This document shows positions 1 to 5,435 of a stretch of DNA of 5,826 bases, in pieces. The position numbers and the translations under genes were made by a program. The stretch is from the NCBI RefSeq assembly GCF_001298715.1, contig NZ_CDSC02000404.1:1-5826 (forward strand), in the 5' to 3' direction. The notes under the pieces were generated by a model. The model made no database searches. It had not been told where the DNA came from and worked only from the letters and a program-made list of their open reading frames with translations. Position 1 is the stretch's first letter. The number at the start of each line of letters is the position of its first letter. This DNA comes from Bathymodiolus azoricus thioautotrophic gill symbiont (GTDB lineage Bacteria > Pseudomonadota > Gammaproteobacteria > PS1 > Pseudothioglobaceae).

Positions 1-4
1 TTTA

Positions 5-9
5 TCCTC
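5..9 (-). promoter_or_regulatory. Putative ribosome binding site of a gene starting just outside the window
   Basis: Downstream of the trpS stop, the minus strand reads a short AT-rich spacer and then GAGGA, four bases before the window edge. A Shine-Dalgarno core this close after a stop suggests that another minus-strand gene begins within a few bases beyond position 1 and belongs to the same operon. No hairpin with a T-run lies in the 21 bases available, so there is no sign that transcription ends here. The start codon itself is not visible, so this is inference. Confidence 0.3.
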
Positions 10-21
10 AGCGCAGAAAAA

Positions 22-1218
22 TCAGTAAATAATACCCATCGCTTCTCTGACTTCTGTCATTGTCTCTTTAGCAACATTACGCGCTCTCTGTGAACCGTCA
101 TGAATGATTTGTTTAATGTAGCTTGGGTCAGCTTGATATTTAGCAATGCGCTCTTGCATTGGTAGTAATTCTGCTTGAACACCCTCAATCACCGGCTGTT
201 TGCACTCAATACAACCCATTTTTGCATGTACACAGCCATCTTTTACCCAATCGCAGGTTTGTTCATCTGAATACACTTTATGCAATTGCCAAACTGGACA
301 TTTTTCTGGGTCGCCTGCATCGGTGAGTTTAACACGCGCTGGGTCGGTTGGCATGCGCTTAATCTTGACTTCAATTTCATCTGCACTGTCACGCAAAGAA
401 ATGGTATTACCATAAGATTTACTCATTTTTTGCCCGTCTAAACCTGGCATTTTTGAAGCTTTTGTGAGTAGAGATTCTGGCTCAGGTAAAATAATTCTTC
501 CCACACCTTCGATATAACCCAGTAATCTTTCTCTGTCGCCTAAAGTAATATTTTGTTGCTCTTTTAGCATTGCCTGTGCCCTGATTAATGCCTCATCATC
601 GCCCGTTTCTTGATAAGCCTTACGCAATGTACGATAAGATTTGGCTTGTTTTTTACCCATTTTAGTAATAGCAATTTCTGCTTTTTCTTCAAAATCAGCC
701 TCACGCCCATACACATAATTAAAACGCCTTGCCACTTCACGCGTCAGTTCAATATGCGCCACTTGATCTTCACCCACGGGCACCAAACCTGCTTTGTATA
801 TCAAAATATCTGCGCTTTGCAACAACGGATAACCTAAGAAACCATAGGTGCCTAAATCTTTGGTTTTTAATTTTTCTTGCTGATCCTTATAAGATGGTAC
901 GCGCTCCAACCAAGGCAATGGTGTGATCATCGATAATAGCAAATGTAGCTCTGCATGCTCTGGTACTTTTGATTGCACAAAAATCGTTGAAGTGTTTGGA
1001 TTAATGCCCGCTGCTAACCAATCAACCACCATTTCTGTCACATTAGATTCAAGATCAATTTTGTCAGAATAATGTGTCGTAAATGCATGCCAGTCAGCAA
1101 CGAAAAAATAAGAATCATACTCATTTTGTAATACCAACCAGTTTTTTAAAACGCCGTGATAATGCCCTAAATGCAGTTGCCCTGTTGGCCTCATTCCTGA
1201 TAAAACTCTATTTTCCAT
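22..1218 (-). CDS. trpS: Tryptophanyl-tRNA synthetase, long form with cysteine cluster
   Basis: This class I cytoplasmic synthetase activates tryptophan with ATP and charges tRNA-Trp. The 398-residue protein starts with the usual GMRPTGQLHLGHY stretch; its HIGH signature is HLGH at residues 16-19, and KMSKS is at 264-268. It is clearly longer than the E. coli enzyme (about 334 residues). The extra length is mainly a charged, probably helical insert at about residues 171-245, between the Rossmann core and the KMSKS loop, as I recall for Pseudomonas-type TrpRS. Cysteines 307, 329, 336 and 339 form a likely Fe-S site (separate entry). The ATG lies inside the end of coaX, overlapping it by 11 bases, with GGA eight bases upstream, so translation is probably coupled. 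It is the last complete gene of the ygfZ-nhaD-coaX-trpS unit. The reading frame is intact and the identification is secure. Confidence 0.97.
   Translation of the reverse strand: MENRVLSGMRPTGQLHLGHYHGVLKNWLVLQNEYDSYFFVADWHAFTTHYSDKIDLESNVTEMVVDWLAAGINPNTSTIFVQSKVPEHAELHLLLSMITPLPWLERVPSYKDQQEKLKTKDLGTYGFLGYPLLQSADILIYKAGLVPVGEDQVAHIELTREVARRFNYVYGREADFEEKAEIAITKMGKKQAKSYRTLRKAYQETGDDEALIRAQAMLKEQQNITLGDRERLLGYIEGVGRIILPEPESLLTKASKMPGLDGQKMSKSYGNTISLRDSADEIEVKIKRMPTDPARVKLTDAGDPEKCPVWQLHKVYSDEQTCDWVKDGCVHAKMGCIECKQPVIEGVQAELLPMQERIAKYQADPSYIKQIIHDGSQRARNVAKETMTEVREAMGIIY
202..300 (-). other. Putative [4Fe-4S] cluster motif within TrpRS
   Basis: TrpRS residues 307-339 carry four cysteines spaced C-x21-C-x6-C-x2-C, the last pair lying in GCIECK. 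Thermotoga maritima TrpRS binds a [4Fe-4S] cluster through C-x22-C-x6-C-x2-C in the corresponding C-terminal, anticodon-recognising region. Here the first gap is one residue shorter; the other two are identical. A fifth cysteine, C322, lies between the first and second ligands. Cluster binding is inferred from spacing alone. A structural zinc site is the main alternative. Confidence 0.6.
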
Positions 1219-1810
1219 TTGTTATTTCCAATCCTGTTATTACTAAATTTTGGTGGTATTCACCTTGCTTAATATTGAGCATTTTTTGACTACCACCAGT
1301 TATTAAAATCTTACCGTCAAACGCTTCGCAACGCTTTTCAAGATAGTCACGCAACATATTCTCAGTACCTAAACGCCATGACCTTTGACTGTCCTTACCA
1401 ATAAAGGTTTTGCAAGCTTGTAGTTGATAAATCCCTGGTGTAATGCCGCCATCAATATGTCGCTTATTGCGCACAATGTCAATAGTAACAAAAGTACCGA
1501 TATCCACCAACATAAAATCTCGCTCTGGATACTTATCATACCCTGCCACAAGTCCCAAAAAACGATCAACACCCAATTGCGCCAAATTATAATCAAAAAC
1601 CAAATCTTTATAAGGGTTAGGTTTGATAATAGTTGGGTTGACAAAATACTGAATCAATTCGTGATGAGCAACACAGGCAATAGTGCTAATCTGGTGTTGT
1701 GGTATTGCATTGATTTGAAAATCTTTAATACTAACACTGCTATAGCAATCACCAATCTTCCAACTGATATTGCTATTACCAATATCTACTAATAAATTGG
1801 TTTTAGACAC
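1208..1810 (-). CDS. coaX: Type III pantothenate kinase (compact)
   Basis: CoaX phosphorylates pantothenate with ATP in the first committed step of coenzyme A synthesis, in the cytoplasm. It belongs to the ASKHA fold. Visible motifs are the phosphate loop DIGNS at residues 9-13, LGVDR at 79-83 with the likely catalytic Asp82, a second phosphate motif DIGTFVTID at 103-111 (usually DxGTAxTxD, so the Ala is Phe here), GGITPG at 121-126, and a C-terminal TGG at 171-173. At 200 residues it is shorter than the usual 240-260. The missing length seems to fall between DIGNS and GVDR and again after GGITPG, while the core motifs survive. The start is GTG; its G is also the last base of the nhaD TAG stop (overlap TAGTG). 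No good Shine-Dalgarno precedes it, which points to translational coupling. No nearby in-frame ATG precedes DIGNS. Confidence 0.9.
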   Translation of the reverse strand: MSKTNLLVDIGNSNISWKIGDCYSSVSIKDFQINAIPQHQISTIACVAHHELIQYFVNPTIIKPNPYKDLVFDYNLAQLGVDRFLGLVAGYDKYPERDFMLVDIGTFVTIDIVRNKRHIDGGITPGIYQLQACKTFIGKDSQRSWRLGTENMLRDYLEKRCEAFDGKILITGGSQKMLNIKQGEYHQNLVITGLEITNGK

Positions 1811-3162
1811 TAGACGCCGTTAATAAGGATATGTGCGTAAATGCTTGCTCCATATCCTAGTGCAATAACTGGCGTCCACTTTAAGTGAGATACAAATGTG
1901 TAAAGACCGTTTGACTGCCCCATCAGTGCCACACCTGCAGCAGAACCCACTGAAAGCAAACTGCCACCCACACCCGCAGTCAATGTAACCAACAGCCATT
2001 GTCCCGAACTCATTTCAGGATTCATCGTCAAGACTGCAAACATCACTGGGATATTGTCAACAACCGAAGACAAAACACCGACCAAAATATTAGCGTTGGT
2101 TGCACCGAGTGAGGTATACATTAACTCTGAAGTTAATGCCAAATACCCCATAAAACCTAAGCCACCAACGCTTAAAATTACCCCAAAAAAGAACAGCAAA
2201 GTGTCCCATTCAGCTTTTGCTAATTTTTTGAAAATATCGCATTCAATATTTCTAAACTTAGCAATCAAGAACGATGCTATCATTAAATAACTTAAACCCA
2301 TCATCATTCCCATTGCAGGTGGTAGATGCAGGAAACTATGAAAACTTACCGCTGTAACAATGGTGAGAACAAATAAAATCACCACCATTATTCCACCTTC
2401 TTTGACTTTAATAGTGCTACTGCCTGATATCTCAGGCGACTCATTTTTAATAGCAAAATGCATAATTGTCGCCGGCACCACAAAGTTAATTAATGACGGG
2501 ATAAATAAATCAAAGAAATGATAGAATTCAATAACCCCTTTTTGCCAAACCATTAGCGTGGTAATATCGCCAAACGGACTAAATGCACCGCCAGCATTTG
2601 CAGCTACCACAATATTTACAAAGGCAATAGAGATAAAACGCACATTATTACCACCAACCGATAACACCACAGCACCCATAATCAATGCTGTTGTTAAGTT
2701 ATCAGCAACTGGAGAGATGAAAAACGCTAAAAATCCTGTTAACCAAAACAACTGCCTAAAAGACAATCCTTTGCTGGTTAGCCATACTTTTAGCGCCTCA
2801 AAGACATTACGCTCTTTCATGGTTTCAATGTAGGTCATTGCCACCAATAAAAATAAAAATAACTCAGAAAACTCCAACAAATTGTGACGCAACACCGTTT
2901 CGGCAGTATGTGGCAACCCTTGAGAGACATACACCCAAGCAACCATTGCCCAAATAAGTCCTGCCACTAAAATCACTGGTTTGGATTTGTTAAACCCTGT
3001 AAATTCTTCCATTATTACTAAAATGTAAGCAATAACAAACAAAGCTAATGCCGTATAACCTACCCAATGACTGGTTAAATCAAGCCTTTCTTCTGTGCCA
3101 CTAGCAAATGCAAAAACAGGGAAAAACAATGACAATAATGCCAAAATTTTAGTCAATTTCAT
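1810..3162 (-). CDS. nhaD: Na+/H+ antiporter, NhaD family
   Basis: This inner-membrane antiporter of the NhaD type (ion transporter superfamily) exchanges Na+ (or Li+) for H+ and serves pH and sodium homeostasis. The 450-residue protein is almost entirely hydrophobic, with roughly a dozen membrane segments and a first segment that resembles a signal peptide (possible cut after AFA, residue 20). Conserved family stretches are SPVADNLTTA at 150-159, NAGGAFSPFGDITT at 189-202, EWDTLLFFFG at 318-327, SSVVDNIPVMFAVL at 365-378 and GVGGSLLSVGSAAG at 397-410. The paired acidic, glycine-rich motifs in the two halves fit a repeated transporter fold. Length is close to the family norm. The ATG overlaps the ygfZ stop as ATGA (4 bases), with AAGAGA just upstream as a modest ribosome binding site. 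It is the second gene of the operon. Direction of transport and ion specificity are family knowledge. Confidence 0.93.
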   Translation of the reverse strand: MKLTKILALLSLFFPVFAFASGTEERLDLTSHWVGYTALALFVIAYILVIMEEFTGFNKSKPVILVAGLIWAMVAWVYVSQGLPHTAETVLRHNLLEFSELFLFLLVAMTYIETMKERNVFEALKVWLTSKGLSFRQLFWLTGFLAFFISPVADNLTTALIMGAVVLSVGGNNVRFISIAFVNIVVAANAGGAFSPFGDITTLMVWQKGVIEFYHFFDLFIPSLINFVVPATIMHFAIKNESPEISGSSTIKVKEGGIMVVILFVLTIVTAVSFHSFLHLPPAMGMMMGLSYLMIASFLIAKFRNIECDIFKKLAKAEWDTLLFFFGVILSVGGLGFMGYLALTSELMYTSLGATNANILVGVLSSVVDNIPVMFAVLTMNPEMSSGQWLLVTLTAGVGGSLLSVGSAAGVALMGQSNGLYTFVSHLKWTPVIALGYGASIYAHILINGV

Positions 3163-3818
3163 AGTGTTCTCTTATGAGGGAAATTAGCCAGTCCAAGACA
3201 TTTAATTGGCTTATTATTAATAAAAAGTGCTTTGTTTTCTGCAGCAATTTTAAGCGTTGCAAAAAAGCAGGATTTTACCTGATTCAACACAGCTCCAACA
3301 GAACTGGTAGCGTCTTCTAGTGTTAATTTATCCATCGGTGAGACCTTAAAGTCACATTCAAATTGATATAATCTGCGTTTTGGCTTACCCAAATAATGCA
3401 CTCTTGCCACCACTTCCTGACCCGGATAACAGCCCTTGGTAAAACTAACACCAACTTCGTTGATATCCAAATTCAAGTCCTGAGGAATGAATTTTTCACT
3501 TGTTGCCAGTGTTATCTGTACGCTATCAATTGACACTGCTTGAGCGTCAATCTCACTAAAAGCCACTTCAGTATTAAGCGCAAACATTTTTAAACGATTG
3601 TGTACCACGGCTTGTAAATCTGATGCAAAATCCAAATAAAAATCATCGCCTTGTTTTTGTACCCATATTAAGGCAATAATGCGTCCTTGATGTTGGCAAT
3701 AAGCATTCAATTGCCACGCTCCATCAGCGATTTTATCAATATCGTTTGACAATTGCCCTTGCAAAAAACTTTGTGCGTCCTTGCCGCTAACTTTGAGATT
3801 AGGTGTTCTTTTTAACAT
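3159..3818 (-). CDS. ygfZ: Folate-binding YgfZ/GcvT-like protein, short form
   Basis: YgfZ is a folate-binding relative of glycine cleavage T protein that supports the assembly or repair of certain Fe-S enzymes, such as MiaB in E. coli. The diagnostic signature KGCYPGQE is at residues 128-135 with the key Cys130. It is preceded by FIPQDLNLD and followed by a GKPKRRLY segment that opens the C-terminal barrel. The N-terminus (KVSGKDAQSFLQGQLSNDI) is typical. The protein is 219 residues against 326 in E. coli. The shortfall falls between about residues 88 and 110, where most of the central segment is missing in frame. The ATG is the only usable start, because an in-frame TGA lies seven codons upstream with no other start between. 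It heads the ygfZ-nhaD-coaX-trpS unit. It could function differently from full-length YgfZ, but the family assignment is firm. Confidence 0.92.
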   Translation of the reverse strand: MLKRTPNLKVSGKDAQSFLQGQLSNDIDKIADGAWQLNAYCQHQGRIIALIWVQKQGDDFYLDFASDLQAVVHNRLKMFALNTEVAFSEIDAQAVSIDSVQITLATSEKFIPQDLNLDINEVGVSFTKGCYPGQEVVARVHYLGKPKRRLYQFECDFKVSPMDKLTLEDATSSVGAVLNQVKSCFFATLKIAAENKALFINNKPIKCLGLANFPHKRTL

Positions 3819-3824
3819 AGCGAA

Positions 3825-3830
3825 ATTATA
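3825..3830 (-). promoter_or_regulatory. -10 box of the ygfZ operon promoter (possible leaderless start)
   Basis: The minus strand reads a perfect TATAAT whose last base is six bases before the ygfZ ATG. Initiation at the normal distance would fall on or next to the A of the ATG, giving an mRNA with essentially no leader. The expected -35 position, 17 bases further upstream, is only a T-run of the preceding terminator and matches the consensus poorly. A weak AAGGG lies about 12 bases before the ATG and would serve as a ribosome site only on a longer transcript. The promoter is predicted by eye. Confidence 0.5.
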
Positions 3831-3848
3831 CCCTTTTCAATAGGCGAA

Positions 3849-3876
3849 AAAAACCGAGAACAAAGTCTCGGTTTTT
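3849..3876 (-). terminator. Intrinsic terminator of the PuuD-like membrane gene
   Basis: An 11-base-pair perfect inverted repeat, with arms at 3849-3859 and 3866-3876 around a six-base loop, contains the CCGAGA/TCTCGG core flanked by A and T runs. On the minus strand the hairpin is followed by a run of seven T (complement of 3847-3853), the usual rho-independent form. It lies about 85 bases after the stop of the membrane protein gene and just before the ygfZ promoter, so it separates the two transcripts. The T-run on the plus side makes it formally bidirectional, but no plus-strand gene ends here. Confidence 0.88.
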
Positions 3877-3960
3877 CTAGTCAAATTCAAAACAGATTAC
3901 TTATCTCATGCCAAAATGTATAAATCCAGCAAGCAATCTTACAAAGAATTTAGCAAAAAA

Positions 3961-4548
3961 TTAGTGCCATGCAATCATAGTCAATAACATCGGCACAGAT
4001 AAAATAACATTAATGCTTGATGCTAGTGCTGCATTCTTCTTTGCAGTTGCTATTTCTTCTGCAGATGCATCTTTCATACCTAAGATTTTTTGCTGATTTG
4101 GCCAAATAATAAACCATACATTAAACGCCATAATCGTACCCATCCAAGCACCAATACCGATAACTTGATAACCTTGTGCAAGCGTGAATGCGCCAATAAT
4201 ACCGTCCATACCACGAGACTGTAATGCCAACAACACTAAACCTAAGATCCAAGTAGTGGCAGCTGCCATACGAAACCACAACAACGCTCTTGGTGCAATA
4301 TATTTGCCAATCGCCGCTGGACCTGGTCCATCACTATCAGCAAGTGCTGCGCCCATTGCAGGAACTTGTACAAAGTTAAAATAATACAAAAGACCAATCC
4401 AAACAATACCCGCTAAAACATGCAACCAAACACTAAAGGCATAATGTTGGTTGACGATAGAATCCATCCCCACAAAATAAACCACAATTGCAGTTGTTAC
4501 AAAACCAAGTGCAATTTTGCACCGAACTAAATTAATACGATTAAACAT
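3961..4548 (-). CDS. Membrane protein, PuuD N-terminal (urate hydroxylase/DUF989-like) family
   Basis: This is a 195-residue integral membrane protein with about five hydrophobic segments (near residues 10-27, 38-58, 90-110, 130-149 and 175-193). The stretches WLHVLAGIVWIG (41-52, with His43), LLWFRMAAATTW (89-100) and GAWMGTIMAFNVWFIIWP (133-150) recall the membrane domain of PuuD, a urate hydroxylase that carries a C-terminal cytochrome c domain. No CxxCH haem motif is present, so only the membrane part exists and urate oxidation should not be assumed. Conserved histidines could bind haem, but this is speculation. Relatives in marine bacteria have, as I recall, sometimes been mislabelled NusG. 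The frame is open for ten more codons upstream, but the ATG at 4548 is preferred because GGAG lies six bases before it and the extension would overlap the promoter. It is transcribed alone and ends at the terminator at 3849-3876. Confidence 0.8.
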   Translation of the reverse strand: MFNRINLVRCKIALGFVTTAIVVYFVGMDSIVNQHYAFSVWLHVLAGIVWIGLLYYFNFVQVPAMGAALADSDGPGPAAIGKYIAPRALLWFRMAAATTWILGLVLLALQSRGMDGIIGAFTLAQGYQVIGIGAWMGTIMAFNVWFIIWPNQQKILGMKDASAEEIATAKKNAALASSINVILSVPMLLTMIAWH

Positions 4549-4554
4549 TTCTTT

Positions 4555-4558
4555 CTCC
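4555..4558 (-). promoter_or_regulatory. Ribosome binding site fixing the PuuD-like gene start
   Basis: The minus strand reads GGAG followed by six bases and the ATG at 4548. It is one of the clearest Shine-Dalgarno sites in the window. It decides for the shorter 195-residue protein over the 205-residue reading that begins at 4578, which has no comparable site. Confidence 0.75.
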
Positions 4559-4570
4559 GTTATTATAAAG

Positions 4571-4599
4571 TTGACCATTATAATAGGTTATTTTATTAG
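4571..4599 (+). promoter_or_regulatory. Predicted mutM promoter
   Basis: TTGACC at 4571-4576 (five of six matches to TTGACA) is followed, after exactly 17 bases, by TATTAG at 4594-4599 (four of six matches to TATAAT). Initiation near 4606 would leave a leader of about 20 bases before the mutM ATG. The -35 box sits between the two TATAAT boxes of the opposite strand, so the two divergent promoters overlap and may compete for polymerase. Confidence 0.5.
4577..4582 (-). promoter_or_regulatory. -10 box for the PuuD-like gene
   Basis: The minus strand has a perfect TATAAT here. Initiation about seven bases downstream would give a leader of roughly 22 bases that still includes the GGAG ribosome site. 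A second perfect TATAAT at 4562-4567 lies too close, since its start point would cut into the ribosome site. No convincing -35 box is seen at 16-18 bases for either. The box abuts the -35 element of the divergent mutM promoter. Confidence 0.45.
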
Positions 4600-4624
4600 T
4601 TATTTAGTTAATTTAAGTCACAAC

Positions 4625-5434
4625 ATGCCAGAATTACCAGAAGTTGAAACCACCAAACTTGGACTTGAGCCACTGATTGTTAATCAGACGGTTGAGCGTG
4701 CGTACCTACATCGAGCTAATTTGCGTTGGGATATGCCCAAACATTTAGTCACAACACTCTCAAATCAAAGTGTGAATAAAATACAGCGACGAGGCAAGTA
4801 TTTGTTGATTAAGTTTGATGTGGGTACGCTGATTATTCATCTAGGTATGAGTGGCTCAATTAAGGTGGTAGATAACGACACCCCACTTGAGAAACACGAT
4901 CATTTTGAGCTAGTGTTTATGAACAGAAAAAGACTGCGTTTGAACGACCCAAGGCGCTTTGGCGCGGTGTTATTTTCTGAAAATGGGTCGCACCCTTTGT
5001 TAGATAACTTAGGCGTTGAACCGTTAGAAGGGTTATTTGATAATGAGTACTTATACACTCGCTCACACAAAAAGCAACAAAATATTAAAGCCTTTATTAT
5101 GGATAGCAAAGTTGTGGTGGGTGTGGGCAACATTTATGCTTGTGAAAGTTTGCATCAAGCAGGCATCAGTCCTGAACGAAAAGCAGGTAGTGTTGGTAAA
5201 AAATGCTACGCCTTATTAACACAATGCATCAAGGACATTCTTACGCAAGCAATCAAAGCAGGTGGGACAACCTTGCAAGATTTTTCTGCGGTAGATGGCA
5301 AACCTGGATATTTCTCACAGACTTTGTCGGTGTATGGGCGTGAAAATGAAAATTGCATGCAATGTGATAGTAAAATAACACGCATTATCCAAAATCAAAG
5401 GTCTACTTTCTATTGCAGAAAGTGTCAAACATAA
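4625..5434 (+). CDS. mutM: Formamidopyrimidine/8-oxoguanine DNA glycosylase
   Basis: MutM (Fpg) removes 8-oxoguanine and ring-opened purines from DNA and nicks the abasic site, in base-excision repair of oxidative damage. The start is fixed by the invariant MPELPEVET N-terminus, where Pro2 is the catalytic nucleophile after Met removal and Glu3 assists. Further landmarks are Lys58 in RRGKYLL, LIIHLGMSG at 69-77, DPRRFG at 108-113, and GVGNIYACESL at 166-176 in the helix-two-turn-helix region. The C-terminal zinc finger is complete: Cys244-x2-Cys247-x16-Cys264-x2-Cys267, with Arg259 in NQRST. The length of 269 residues equals the E. coli protein. The frame stays open upstream to 4517, but that extension runs into the divergent gene and is not part of the protein. 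No clear Shine-Dalgarno precedes the ATG. The S24-like gene follows after one base. Confidence 0.98.
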   Translation: MPELPEVETTKLGLEPLIVNQTVERAYLHRANLRWDMPKHLVTTLSNQSVNKIQRRGKYLLIKFDVGTLIIHLGMSGSIKVVDNDTPLEKHDHFELVFMNRKRLRLNDPRRFGAVLFSENGSHPLLDNLGVEPLEGLFDNEYLYTRSHKKQQNIKAFIMDSKVVVGVGNIYACESLHQAGISPERKAGSVGKKCYALLTQCIKDILTQAIKAGGTTLQDFSAVDGKPGYFSQTLSVYGRENENCMQCDSKITRIIQNQRSTFYCRKCQT

Positions 5435-5435
5435 A

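Noticed and set aside
1424..1792. 122-codon open frame on the plus strand
   Set aside because: It lies wholly antisense to coaX, shows no family motif and has low-complexity composition, so it is a shadow frame.
2558..2833. 91-codon plus-strand frame inside nhaD
   Set aside because: It mirrors conserved NhaD codons and has no independent support.
3894..3906. Near-palindrome AGATTACTTATCT in the trailer of the membrane gene
   Set aside because: It is 13 bases with one mismatch and AT-rich. Such a match is expected by chance, and it occurs once.
3881..3960. Possible small RNA or small gene between the terminator and the membrane gene stop
   Set aside because: There is no promoter, no open frame with a ribosome site and no stable stem. 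It reads as a plain 3' untranslated trailer.
4562..4567. Second perfect TATAAT upstream of the membrane gene
   Set aside because: Initiation from it would fall within the ribosome site, and it lacks a -35 box. It is probably chance in AT-rich DNA.
4549..4578. Ten-codon N-terminal extension of the PuuD-like protein
   Set aside because: It has no ribosome site, overlaps the promoter boxes, and GGAG points to the ATG at 4548.
4517..4624. 36-codon N-terminal extension of MutM
   Set aside because: The MPELPEVET terminus must be the true N-terminus because Pro2 is the nucleophile. The extension also runs antisense into the divergent gene.
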